In this document: positions 23,011-30,447 of the stretch, piece after piece
How the letters are laid out: every line of letters begins with the position of its first letter
Numbering within the stretch: position 1 is the stretch's first letter
Origin: JBMYTN01 sp049604415
GTDB taxonomy: Bacteria; Pseudomonadota; Alphaproteobacteria; Rhodospirillales; Rhodospirillaceae
Length of the DNA: 31,560 bases
Direction: 5' to 3'
Assembly (NCBI GenBank): GCA_049604415.1
Contig: JBMYTN010000048.1
Span: forward strand, 1 to 31,560
Position numbers and translations under genes: made by a program
Notes under the pieces: generated by a model
Database searches by the model: none
Told to the model about the DNA's origin: nothing
Seen by the model: the letters and a program-made list of their open reading frames with translations, nothing else

Positions 23011-24000
23011 ATGAACATCGGGGTGGAACACCGGGCGGTCAGATCCATGGATCAGTTTGAAAGACAAGCAAAAATCATGGCTCAGGCCCGCATTGAGGGC
23101 CGAGTTTCGGTGGATATGCTTGCGGAAACCTTTTCCGTAACAACCCAGACGATCCGTCGGGATTTGGCGGAGCTGAGTCGCAGCGGGCAGCTGTCTCGAG
23201 TCCATGGCGGTGCGGTGCTGACCAGCGGTGTGGCCAATGTGGACTATGGCGAGCGTCGCCAACTGGATCTGGAGGAGAAACGGGCCATTGGCCTGCATGC
23301 CGCCTCGATGATCCCCAATGGCTGTTCCGTGACCCTGAATATCGGCACCACCACCGAACAGGTCGCCCATGCGCTGCGGGACCATGTGGATCTGGTGGTG
23401 GTGACCAACAATATCCACGTCGTCACAACACTTTCCGGCACGGCAAAGAAAGAAATTGTTCTGGCCGGGGGGCAGGTACGCCAGCTGGACGGGGCCATTG
23501 TTGGCCAGGATGCGGTCGAGTTCATTTCCCGCTTCAAAACCGACATTGCGATCATCGGCGCGTCGGCCTTGGACGAGGATGGCGCGGTAACCGATTTCGA
23601 CATGCGCGAGGTCGCCGTCGCCCGGGCCATAGTCGCCAATGCCCGCCAGCGCATCCTGGTCTGCGACCGGTCGAAATTCGACCGCACCGCCCCGGTGCGG
23701 ATCTGCAGCCTGGATGACATCGACATCTTCGTCACCGACCGCCCGCCACCGGAGCGATTCGCCCGCGCCTGTGCGGCGGCCGATGTGATCATTGAGGTCG
23801 CGCCTCCGCTGTCCAGCTTCACCACAGCCTCGCCCAGCGCCGCCTCCCTGCCCGGAATGCAAAACGGAGGGCAGATGGGTGGACAGGTCAATGCACCGGC
23901 CCATGCCCAGGTGAATGCGCAAGAAGCCGGGGCCCGAGTCGCCTCCCCGGCGGCCTCCCCCCTGCTCACACCAAACCCCGTCAAAGGAGTTTCCGGATGA
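23011..24000 (+). CDS. glpR: DeoR-family transcriptional regulator of glycerol metabolism
   Basis: A protein of 329 residues from ATG 23011. An in-frame ATG at 23047 (MDQFERQAKIM) is closer to the usual DeoR start and is a real alternative; neither has a strong ribosome-binding site. The N-terminal winged HTH is VSVDMLAETFSVTTQTIRRD, followed by the sugar-phosphate sensing domain (VTLNIGTTTEQVA, VVTNN, GGQVRQLDGAIVG, ILVCDRSKF). In GlpR proteins the inducer is glycerol-3-phosphate, made by GlpK. The last 60 or so residues (after IEVAPP at about 266) are a Ser/Ala/Gln/Pro-rich tail that most DeoR proteins of about 250-260 residues lack. Its stop codon overlaps the glpD start (ATGA). Confidence 0.9.
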   Translation: MNIGVEHRAVRSMDQFERQAKIMAQARIEGRVSVDMLAETFSVTTQTIRRDLAELSRSGQLSRVHGGAVLTSGVANVDYGERRQLDLEEKRAIGLHAASMIPNGCSVTLNIGTTTEQVAHALRDHVDLVVVTNNIHVVTTLSGTAKKEIVLAGGQVRQLDGAIVGQDAVEFISRFKTDIAIIGASALDEDGAVTDFDMREVAVARAIVANARQRILVCDRSKFDRTAPVRICSLDDIDIFVTDRPPPERFARACAAADVIIEVAPPLSSFTTASPSAASLPGMQNGGQMGGQVNAPAHAQVNAQEAGARVASPAASPLLTPNPVKGVSG

Positions 24001-25577
24001 CCCAGACAGTCCCCTCCTCCGACGCGGGGTCCGCTGCGGCAGGCCAAAGCGGCATGCGCGATTTGCTGATCATTGGCGGCGGCATCAATGGCTGTGGCAT
24101 TGCTCGGGACGCCACCGGACGCGGCCTGTCGGTGACCTTGTGCGAGCAGGGCGATCTGGCCCAGGCGACCTCCTCCTCCTCGACCAAGCTGTTCCATGGC
24201 GGGCTGCGCTATTTGGAGTATTACGAGTTCCGGCTGGTGCGCGAGGCCCTGAAGGAGCGCGAGGTGTTGCTGCGCGCCATGCCCCATATCTCCTGGCCGC
24301 TGCGCTTCGTCCTGCCGCATCATACCGGCCTGCGTCCGGCCTGGTTCCTGCGGCTTGGTTTGTTCCTGTATGACCATCTCGGCGGGCGCAAAATCCTGCC
24401 GCCGACCCGGGATGTGGATCTGCGCCGGGATGCGGTCGGCATGCCGCTGAAAGACCAGTTCAAAAAGGGTTTCGAATATTCCGATTGCTGGGTTGATGAC
24501 GCCCGACTGGTGGTGCTGAACGCCCGGGATGCAGCCAATCGCGGGGCCGAGGTCCTGGTGCGCACCCGGGTGGTGGCGGCAATCCGCGAGGACAATGCCT
24601 GGACGGTGACCCTGGAGGATCTGGACAGCGGCCATATCTGGCCGATGCGGGCCAAGGGGCTGGTCAATGCCGGGGGACCCTGGGTCGATCGAATCCTGAA
24701 AAACCGGCTGGACTCGGCCCCACCGGCCAAGATCCGACTGGTGCGCGGCAGCCATATCGTGGTCAAAAAGCAGTTCGACCATGACCGAGCCTATATTTTC
24801 CAGAATGCCGATAAGCGGATCATTTTCGCCATCCCCTATGAGCAGGATTTCACCCTGATCGGCACCACCGATGCGGACCACACCGGCAATCCCGAAGAGG
24901 CGGTCTGTTCGCCGGAAGAGGCCGATTATCTGCGCCGCATGGCCGGGGAATATTTAAAAACCCCCATCGCCCCGGATGATGTGGTCTGGAGCTTTTCCGG
25001 CGTGCGCCCGCTCTATGACGACGGCGCTTCTTCGGCCACTGCGGCGACCCGGGATTATGTGCTGCATGTGGATGAGAGCCCGGCGGGCACCGCGCCGCTG
25101 CTCTCGGTGTTCGGCGGCAAGATCACCACCTTCCGCAAGCTCGCTGAGGCCGCCCTGGGCAAGCTGGAACCCTATTACCCGCAGGCCAGCGGGGCCTGGA
25201 CCGCCGGAGCGCCTCTGCCCGGCGGCGACTTCCCGGTCGACGGCCTGCCCGCCCTGTGCGCCGAGCTGACCGCCGCCCTGCCCAGCCTGCCCGCCCGAAC
25301 CGCCCATCGCCTGGCCCGGGCCTATGGCACCGACGCCAAGAGCGTGCTGACCGGGGTCAAGACCGAGGCTGATCTGGGCCAGCATTTTGGCCATGGCCTG
25401 TATGAGCGGGAGGTCCGCTGGCTGATGGAGCGCGAATGGGCCCGCAATGCGGAGGATGTGCTCTGGCGACGCTCCAAGCTTGGCCTCTGGTTCAGCGAGG
25501 CCGAGGCCCGGGACTTGGCCGCCTGGATGGGAATGGGGCAAGATAGCGCCCCGCTGAAAACAGCCGCCACAGGCTGA
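23997..25577 (+). CDS. glpD: Glycerol-3-phosphate dehydrogenase (respiratory, FAD-dependent)
   Basis: A protein of 526 residues that oxidises sn-glycerol-3-phosphate to dihydroxyacetone phosphate and passes electrons to ubiquinone at the inner membrane. The N-terminal FAD-binding motif is LLIIGGGINGCGIARDATGRG, shown here in part as IIGGGINGCG (about 23-32), followed by TSSSSTKLFHGGLRYLEYYEF, the DAO family mark. Further conserved parts are VNAGGPWVD, SHIVVKK, IGTTDADHTG, and SGVRPLYDDG. The C-terminal helical domain ends about ten residues after the family's usual end. Translationally coupled to glpR by a 4-bp overlap; glpK follows after 53 bp. Confidence 0.96.
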   Translation: MTQTVPSSDAGSAAAGQSGMRDLLIIGGGINGCGIARDATGRGLSVTLCEQGDLAQATSSSSTKLFHGGLRYLEYYEFRLVREALKEREVLLRAMPHISWPLRFVLPHHTGLRPAWFLRLGLFLYDHLGGRKILPPTRDVDLRRDAVGMPLKDQFKKGFEYSDCWVDDARLVVLNARDAANRGAEVLVRTRVVAAIREDNAWTVTLEDLDSGHIWPMRAKGLVNAGGPWVDRILKNRLDSAPPAKIRLVRGSHIVVKKQFDHDRAYIFQNADKRIIFAIPYEQDFTLIGTTDADHTGNPEEAVCSPEEADYLRRMAGEYLKTPIAPDDVVWSFSGVRPLYDDGASSATAATRDYVLHVDESPAGTAPLLSVFGGKITTFRKLAEAALGKLEPYYPQASGAWTAGAPLPGGDFPVDGLPALCAELTAALPSLPARTAHRLARAYGTDAKSVLTGVKTEADLGQHFGHGLYEREVRWLMEREWARNAEDVLWRRSKLGLWFSEAEARDLAAWMGMGQDSAPLKTAATG

Positions 25578-25630
25578 GCCAAACGAACAAAAAAACCGCC
25601 AAAAGAACAAACACCAGAGGAGACGGACAG

Positions 25631-27160
25631 ATGACGGCTGTGCTGGCCATCGACCAGGGAACCACCTCCAGCCGCGCGCTGCTGTTCGGCGATGGGTTGC
25701 AGCTGCGCGGGGCAGCGCAGCAGGAATTCCAGCAATATCTGCCGCAATCGGGCTGGGTCGAACATGACCCGGAGGATTTATGGACCACCACGGCGGCCAC
25801 CTGTCGCGCCGCCTTAGAGCAGGCGGGCAGCCGCCCGACCGACATTGCCGGGATCGGCATCACCAATCAGCGCGAAACCACCCTGGTGTGGGAGCGGGCC
25901 ACCGGCAAGCCGATCTTCAAGGCCATTGTCTGGCAAGACCGCCGCACCGCTGCCCTGTGCAAGCAGCTGAAGGATGAGGGCCATGAGGCCATGGTCCGCG
26001 AGCGCACCGGCCTGCTGCTCGACCCCTATTTCTCCGGCAGCAAAATCGCCTGGATCCTGGATCAGGTCGAAGGCGCGCGGGAAAAGGCGGCACGGGGCGA
26101 GCTGCTGTTCGGCACCGTGGACAGCTGGCTGATCTGGCGGCTGACCGATGGTGCGGTCCATGCCACCGACGCCACCAATGCGGCCCGGACTCTGTTGTTC
26201 GACATTCGCAAGCAATGCTGGGATGCGGATCTCTGCGCCTTGTTGCGGGTGCCCATGGCGATGCTGCCCGAAGTCCGCGACAGCGCCGATGATTTCGGCA
26301 TGACCCGACCGGATCTGTTTGGCAAGCCGCTGCCGATCCTGGGGGTCGCCGGGGACCAGCAGGCCGCCACCGTCGGCCAAGCCTGTTTCAAACCGGGCAT
26401 GATCAAATCGACCTATGGCACCGGCTGTTTTGCGGTTTTGAACACCGGGGAAACCCTGGTGGCCTCAGAAAACCGGCTGCTCAGCACCATTGCCTATCGC
26501 TTGAATGGCACCCCGACCTATGCCCTGGAGGGCTCGATCTTCATTGCCGGGGCGGTGGTGCAATGGCTGCGCGATGGTTTGAAAATGATCCGGGAGGCCG
26601 CCGAGACCCAACCCCTGGCCGAGCAGGCCGACCCGGCCCAAGCGGTCTATCTGGTGCCCGCCTTCACCGGTCTGGGCGCGCCCTGGTGGGATGCGGACTG
26701 TCGCGGCGCGGTCTATGGCCTGACCCGGGCCACTGGTCCCGCCGAGCTGGCCAAGGCCGCCCTTGAAAGTGTGGGCTACCAGACCCGGGATCTGCTGGAA
26801 GCCATGGCCAAGGATTGGGCCGCCCGCAGCGGAGAAGGAGCCGGTGGCGGGGAGGCAAACAGCCAAGGCCTGTCGGTGTTGCGGGTGGATGGCGGCATGG
26901 TGGCCAGTGACTGGACCATGCAATTCCTGGCCGATTTGACCGGCGCGCCGGTGGACCGGCCGCAGATCATCGAGACCACGGCGATGGGCGCGGCCTGGCT
27001 GGCGGGCTATCAGGCCGGGGTCTATCCGGACCAGGAGGCCTTCGCGGCGTCCTGGAGGCTCGACCGCCGGTTTGAACCGGCCATGGAGCGCAGCGTCGCC
27101 GATGCGCGCTATGCCGGGTGGCTGGATGCGGTGCGCCGGACGCTCAGCGCGGCTGGGTAG
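25631..27160 (+). CDS. glpK: Glycerol kinase
   Basis: A protein of 509 residues that phosphorylates glycerol with ATP in the cytoplasm and so traps it and makes the GlpR inducer. FGGY family marks are AIDQGTTSSRALLF (N-terminus), QSGWVEHDPEDLW, VWQDRRT, TVDSWLIWRLT, GVAGDQQAATVGQ, KSTYGTGCF, and the C-terminal signature region RVDGGMVASDWTMQF. Just before that signature a short Gly/Ser-rich insertion (RSGEGAGGGEANSQG) is an unremarkable loop extension. ATG 25631 has an AGGAGA site. It is the last gene of the glpR-glpD-glpK operon; a small CTCTA-TTA-TAGAG hairpin (27170-27182) follows without a U tract. No glpF is present; the ABC transporter supplies the glycerol. Confidence 0.96.
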   Translation: MTAVLAIDQGTTSSRALLFGDGLQLRGAAQQEFQQYLPQSGWVEHDPEDLWTTTAATCRAALEQAGSRPTDIAGIGITNQRETTLVWERATGKPIFKAIVWQDRRTAALCKQLKDEGHEAMVRERTGLLLDPYFSGSKIAWILDQVEGAREKAARGELLFGTVDSWLIWRLTDGAVHATDATNAARTLLFDIRKQCWDADLCALLRVPMAMLPEVRDSADDFGMTRPDLFGKPLPILGVAGDQQAATVGQACFKPGMIKSTYGTGCFAVLNTGETLVASENRLLSTIAYRLNGTPTYALEGSIFIAGAVVQWLRDGLKMIREAAETQPLAEQADPAQAVYLVPAFTGLGAPWWDADCRGAVYGLTRATGPAELAKAALESVGYQTRDLLEAMAKDWAARSGEGAGGGEANSQGLSVLRVDGGMVASDWTMQFLADLTGAPVDRPQIIETTAMGAAWLAGYQAGVYPDQEAFAASWRLDRRFEPAMERSVADARYAGWLDAVRRTLSAAG

Positions 27161-27189
27161 ACAAGTCGTCTCTATTATAGAGCCCTAGG

Positions 27190-27217
27190 CCACAATCATG
27201 TGTGGGCCCTGAACCGC
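27190..27217. repeat. Direct repeat copy A flanking the ParDE cassette
   Basis: 28 bp, 25 identical to copy B at 27811-27838, including a run of 12. Read on the minus strand it encodes AVQGPHMIVA followed at once by TAG, almost the C-terminus of the EAL protein (AVHGPDMIVV followed by TAA). It looks like a displaced 3' end of the EAL gene. Confidence 0.75.
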
Positions 27218-27248
27218 TGATCCGGACCGCTTTCGCCTGGAAAATGTG

Positions 27249-27545
27249 CTAAAGCCGGTTTTCGCGACTATGCCAGATCCGAAGAACAACAAGCGTATCC
27301 TTATCTTCATCGAAGCGATAACTGAGGACATAAGCATTCTTGCCAAAGGGAATATAGAGCATGCGCGTAGAGGATGACCCTGCCATCTCAACGCCGCAAA
27401 AGGGGTGATCCAAAAGCCGTTGAATCCCGGCCTCAATCGCATTGGCTGCTTGTTCTGCTGCGACAGGATTTTGGACAATACCCATAATGAAAGCATGGAG
27501 ACGTTCGATATCGTCAAGCGCTTCAGGCAGAAATGTGAGCTTCAA
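27249..27545 (-). CDS. ParE/RelE-type toxin
   Basis: A protein of 98 residues with the ParE/RelE fold pattern: N-terminal LTFLPEALDDIERLHAFI, then AAEQAANAIEAGIQRLLDHP, then strands MLYIPFGKNAYVLSYRFDEDKDTLVVLRIWHSRENRL. ParE toxins poison gyrase and RelE toxins cut mRNA; the lack of an obvious catalytic RelE set and the RIWHSRE ending favour ParE. The start codon is TTG (27545-27543), overlapping the antitoxin stop as TTGA, which implies coupled and weak translation. An overlapping minus-strand frame (27185-27517) is not homologous to ParE and only its last residues, in copy A, are of note. Confidence 0.85.
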   Translation of the reverse strand: MKLTFLPEALDDIERLHAFIMGIVQNPVAAEQAANAIEAGIQRLLDHPFCGVEMAGSSSTRMLYIPFGKNAYVLSYRFDEDKDTLVVLRIWHSRENRL

Positions 27546-27799
27546 GGGTTATCCTGAGCGCGGATGGCTTCCTCGGCCATTTCTTTTAATCTTGCCCTGA
27601 CGGTCTCTACAGAAACGGTTTGTCCGGTTTCTTTGTACCGCTCCCAACGGGCTTCAATCCCATCAAGTTCGGCGACATGCTTGAGAAGAATTTCTTGGAC
27701 CAGATTTTCCACAGTTACGCCTGACTGAGACGCAGCGGAAGAGAGGCGCGCCTTCAAGTCTGCCTCAAGATTAAGATGGAGCTGGCTTGTTGCATTCAT
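27542..27799 (-). CDS. ParD-like ribbon-helix-helix antitoxin
   Basis: A protein of 85 residues. The N-terminus (SQLHLNLEADLKARLSSAASQSGVTVENLVQEIL) has the strand-helix-helix pattern of RHH DNA-binding antitoxins. The charged C-terminal half (GIEARWERYKETGQTVS, then LKEMAEEAIRAQ) would wrap around the toxin. It starts only 6 bp from the EAL stop codon, so its promoter must lie in the EAL 3' end. It very probably represses its own promoter there. Confidence 0.82.
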   Translation of the reverse strand: MNATSQLHLNLEADLKARLSSAASQSGVTVENLVQEILLKHVAELDGIEARWERYKETGQTVSVETVRARLKEMAEEAIRAQDNP

Positions 27800-27804
27800 G
27801 TCTC

Positions 27805-27810
27805 TTTATA
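27805..27810 (-). promoter_or_regulatory. Candidate -10 box of the parDE-like operon
   Basis: TATAAA on the minus strand lies 5 nt before the antitoxin ATG and contains the TAA stop of the EAL gene. Initiation 6-7 nt downstream would fall on the ATG, giving a leaderless transcript. No good -35 is seen; the nearest is TTCACG with a 19-bp spacer. Confidence 0.4.
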
Positions 27811-29008
27811 CCACAATCATGTCCGGGCCGTGAACCGCGCCGAAAGCGTCAATCCAGTCCGTTCCGAAGGACAGCTTGGCGGGTTGCGCTTCCGGCAGCG
27901 GGGTCTGGATCTGCGGGGCGGGATGACCAAACAAAAAGCCCTGCAGCAAATCCGCCTGATGAGCGATCAACCAATTGCAGTCCTCTGCGGTCTCAACGCC
28001 CTCGGCAACCACGGTCACGCCATTGGCACGCCCGGCCTGGATCAGGTGGGTCACCAGATTTTGCCGGTAACGGTCCCGAGCAATATCCTTGATCAGGGCC
28101 TTGTCGATCTTGATGAACTCCGGACGCAGAGCCTGCAGCAGGGTTAGGCCGGAATATTCTGCGCCAACATCATCCAGGGCAATCCTGAAACCCGCCTGCC
28201 GATAGGCCTGCAACACCGAAACCAAATGGGCCGATTCCCCAGGCACCGCGCTTTCCGTGACCTCGAACACAATCTGATCCGGGGTCAGGCCAAGCTCGGC
28301 CATCAGCGCCAGGGTACTGCGCAGGCCATGATCTGGATCGGCAAAACCGCAGAGGTCGAAATTGATAAAAATCGGTCCCTGTCGCGCCAATGTGCCGACA
28401 TGGCGCAAGGCACTGCGCCGGGCAAAAAGGTCAAGGGCCGAGCAGAGGCCAGCCTGGGCCGCCGTCTCGAACAGCCTTTGGGGCGAGACCGCTGCCCCCT
28501 CCCGGTTCAGGCGAAACAGCGCCTCATGGCCAAACACCGTCTGCCGCCCGCCCGGGCCCGGTTGGGCGGCGACAAGGGGTTGGTACCAAGTGGCGTACTG
28601 GTCGTCGGCCAACAGACGGAACACCCAGCGGGCCTTGCAGCGCGCGGCAAAGGCTTGGGCGGTTTGAAACTGGCCCAAATGCTCCGGGCCCAAATGGGAG
28701 TCCGGCGTGCCAACCATCTTGGTCAGGACAAGCTCCTGCGGCGTCAAGAAGGTTTCAAGCACCTCGGCAAAGCGCAGCAATGTGTGCTCGGAGATCACCA
28801 CACTCAAGGACAGGTCCAGCATGTTGGACACCGACCAGCCATCGGCGGCCAGCCCGTCGATCAGGCGCTGTTTGCTATGCGCCGTCGGGCACCAAATCCA
28901 CAGCACCCGGATTTGGCCCAGATCACGCAGCAACCTTTGACAGTCCGGCAGCTCGTGGCTCTGCTGGATCTCGACCGGGCCCGGCCTCTTTGCCATCAAA
29001 CCCTGCAT
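27806..29008 (-). CDS. EAL domain protein (probable cyclic-di-GMP phosphodiesterase)
   Basis: A protein of 400 residues. The N-terminal 130 residues (RVLWIWCPTAHSKQRLIDGLAADGW, seen here only in part as VLWIWCPTAHS) do not match a sensor domain I recognise. The EAL domain runs from about 140 to the end and keeps the catalytic set: EALFR, the Asn of INFDLCGF, Glu of FEVTES, the DD pair in LDDVGAEYSGL, Lys of IKIDKALI, Glu of EGVET and the QG of QGFLFG. It is therefore likely to hydrolyse cyclic-di-GMP. No membrane segment is seen. ATG 29008 is chosen with AGGG upstream; GTG 29017 and ATG 28996 are alternatives. Its 3' end carries direct repeat B and the parDE-like promoter. Confidence 0.87.
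   Translation of the reverse strand: MQGLMAKRPGPVEIQQSHELPDCQRLLRDLGQIRVLWIWCPTAHSKQRLIDGLAADGWSVSNMLDLSLSVVISEHTLLRFAEVLETFLTPQELVLTKMVGTPDSHLGPEHLGQFQTAQAFAARCKARWVFRLLADDQYATWYQPLVAAQPGPGGRQTVFGHEALFRLNREGAAVSPQRLFETAAQAGLCSALDLFARRSALRHVGTLARQGPIFINFDLCGFADPDHGLRSTLALMAELGLTPDQIVFEVTESAVPGESAHLVSVLQAYRQAGFRIALDDVGAEYSGLTLLQALRPEFIKIDKALIKDIARDRYRQNLVTHLIQAGRANGVTVVAEGVETAEDCNWLIAHQADLLQGFLFGHPAPQIQTPLPEAQPAKLSFGTDWIDAFGAVHGPDMIVV
27811..27838. repeat. Direct repeat copy B (3' end of the EAL gene)
   Basis: Partner of copy A, in the same orientation. It encodes the last ten residues of the EAL protein up to the base before its stop codon. The similarity to copy A ends exactly where the antitoxin promoter begins. 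Confidence 0.75.
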
Positions 29009-29220
29009 CACCCGCACCCTTTTTCATCTTAGCGTTCTGCCCAGGATACGCCCTGATGGGGTCGGTAGATTGATCACATTGCCGAAACTCACAAAAAGTT
29101 GAATAATTTTGCACCTTCTGCGCGCCTTGCTTGATCTGCCTGCCTTACAGGCCCAAGTCCGTTAGGACAATTAGTCAAACCAGTCTGACAACAGACAGAG
29201 AACAGGTGGAGGCACAGAGT

Positions 29221-30006
29221 ATGCTTTTGAAATCAATGGTTCTTTCCGCTGCCATGGTCGTGGCGGCTCCGGCGGCCATGGCGGCCATGGTCGAACAGCC
29301 GATCACCTATGAGCTGGACGGCACCAGCTTTGAAGGGGTTTTGGTCTATGAGGACTCCGTCACCCATGCCCGCCCGGCGGTGATGATGGTGCCCAATTGG
29401 CTGGGTGTCACGGAGGCCTCCATCGACAAGGCCAAGCGTCTGGCGGGGTCGGACTATGTGATCCTGGTCGCCGATGTTTATGGCGTTGGTGTCCGGCCGC
29501 AAAACTCTGAAGAAGCCGGGCAAGCCGCCGGAGCCCTGCGCGCCGACCGCCCCCTGCTGCGCGCCCGGGCCAACAAGTCCCTCGATGTGCTGCTGGAGCA
29601 AGCAGGCTCTGCCCCGATTGACACCGATGCGGTTGGCGCCATTGGCTTCTGCTTTGGCGGCGGCACGGTCCTGGAGCTGGCCCGCAGCGGTCGGGATCTG
29701 GACGCCGTGGTCTCCTTCCATGGCAATCTGGACACCCCCAATGCGGATGACGCCAAGGCGATCACCGCCGGGGTGCTGGTGCTGCATGGGGCCGACGATC
29801 CTTTCGTCCCGCCCGAGCAGGTCCAGGCTTTCGAAGTGGAAATGAAAAACGCCGGTGTCGCCGATTGGCAGGTGGTGCAATTTGGCGGTGCGGTGCATTC
29901 CTTCACCGACCCGTTCGCCACCCTGACCGGCAAGGCGGAATATAATGAGCGCGTTTCCGTGCGCTCCTTCCGGATCATGAACGACTATTTCGACGAAACA
30001 CTCTAG
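29221..30006 (+). CDS. Exported dienelactone hydrolase family protein
   Basis: A protein of 261 residues starting with ATG behind GGTGGAGG. A signal peptide (MLLKSMVLSAAMVVAAP, then AAMAA) is probably cleaved near residue 22, so it acts in the periplasm. The alpha/beta-hydrolase fold has the nucleophile Cys144 in GFCFGG, Asp193 in GADDPFV and His226 in AVHSFTDP, the triad of dienelactone hydrolases. VPNWLGVTEASIDKAKRLA near the N-terminus is typical of the group. The substrate is unknown; many such proteins are general esterases. An upstream in-frame extension was rejected. Its TAG stop lies in the CTAG end of a palindromic element. Divergent from the EAL gene. Confidence 0.9.
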   Translation: MLLKSMVLSAAMVVAAPAAMAAMVEQPITYELDGTSFEGVLVYEDSVTHARPAVMMVPNWLGVTEASIDKAKRLAGSDYVILVADVYGVGVRPQNSEEAGQAAGALRADRPLLRARANKSLDVLLEQAGSAPIDTDAVGAIGFCFGGGTVLELARSGRDLDAVVSFHGNLDTPNADDAKAITAGVLVLHGADDPFVPPEQVQAFEVEMKNAGVADWQVVQFGGAVHSFTDPFATLTGKAEYNERVSVRSFRIMNDYFDETL

Positions 30007-30078
30007 TGTCCCGAATCAGAAGTTCGCCACACTAAGTTTCCCGCACCCAACGAACTTCTGAATCGATTAGGATACTAG
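30003..30078. mobile_element. CTAG-ended palindromic element 1 (MITE-like)
   Basis: Starts CTAGTGTCC and ends GGATACTAG. The inner arms (30013-30026 and 30051-30064) pair over 14 bp with one mismatch. Its first CTAG supplies the stop codon of the hydrolase gene. Palindromes with CTAG ends and a central TA are typical of non-autonomous IS630-type elements; this assignment is inference. Confidence 0.55.
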
Positions 30079-30090
30079 CAACTTTATGAT

Positions 30091-30169
30091 CTAGTGTGGT
30101 TTTTTGGATCTGAAATTCCTTGGTGTGCTTGCGTCAATTGTCTTAGGAAATTCAGATCCACCACACTAG
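30091..30169. mobile_element. CTAG-ended palindromic element 2 (MITE-like)
   Basis: Perfect 9-bp ends CTAGTGTGG (30091-30099) and CCACACTAG (30161-30169), with inner arms 30106-30120 and 30145-30159 paired over 15 bp with one mismatch. It lies 12 bp after element 1, and the outer ends of the two (CTAGTGT at 30003, ACACTAG to 30169) are themselves inverted. Confidence 0.6.
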
Positions 30170-30229
30170 TGCGTTTCGACCGTTCGAAAACACGACCCAA
30201 AAAGGGGCCGCTTCATACCGTTGATAAGA

Positions 30230-30263
30230 AACGCTGCTGGAAACGCCCAGCAGCGTTTTTTTT
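30230..30263 (+). terminator. Rho-independent terminator after the hydrolase gene
   Basis: AACGCTGCTGG and CCAGCAGCGTT form a perfect 11-bp stem with a 6-nt loop, followed by a run of Ts. It ends plus-strand transcription that comes through the palindromic elements, and insulates the following toxin-antitoxin promoter. Confidence 0.9.
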
Positions 30264-30317
30264 GCGGTTCACATTAACGATTTTCGCTCAGAAATAAGAT
30301 ATTAAAACCCTCGATGT

Positions 30318-30398
30318 GTATCGTTTGCATCGAATAACAGGGTTGCAGCGATTACAGCATTTGCATCGTATGTATCGCTTACATCGTTTGTGTTGAAA
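30318..30398. repeat. Nine degenerate 9-bp tandem repeats upstream of the HTH/PIN operon
   Basis: Consensus close to GCATCGTTT. Units, each starting 9 bp apart from 30318: GTATCGTTT, GCATCGAAT, AACAGGGTT, GCAGCGATT, ACAGCATTT, GCATCGTAT, GTATCGCTT, ACATCGTTT, GTGTTGAAA. The third unit is the most diverged. The last unit contains the predicted -35 TTGAAA. Confidence 0.75.
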
Positions 30399-30421
30399 AG
30401 CATCCGAATTCGAGGTATGGT
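30393..30421 (+). promoter_or_regulatory. Candidate promoter of the HTH/PIN operon
   Basis: TTGAAA (30393-30398) and TATGGT (30416-30421) are 17 bp apart, about 27 bp before the start codon, with GAGGAA as ribosome-binding site near 30434. The -35 is part of the last 9-bp repeat unit. Confidence 0.5.
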
Positions 30422-30447
30422 CAAGATTCGGTCTGAGGAATCGCACT

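Larger units (their letters stand above)
30007..30447. other. Intergenic region between the hydrolase and the HTH/PIN pair
   Basis: No gene in these 441 bp. In order: two CTAG-ended palindromes, a strong terminator, nine 9-bp tandem repeats and a promoter. The region from 30265 on is A/T-rich. Confidence 0.7.

Noticed and set aside
23244..24881. 545-codon minus-strand open frame opposite glpR and glpD
   Set aside because: It covers two genes with strong family motifs, and its translation is low in complexity.
27170..27182. Terminator of the glpR-glpD-glpK operon
   Set aside because: The CTCTA-TTA-TAGAG stem has only five A/T-rich pairs and no U tract; too weak to call.
27185..27517. Alternative minus-strand frame overlapping the toxin
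   Set aside because: The other frame has the ParE pattern and is coupled to the antitoxin. Only its last ten residues matter, as direct repeat copy A.
30318..30398. CRISPR-like array
   Set aside because: The unit is 9 bp with no spacers and no cas genes; it is a degenerate tandem repeat.
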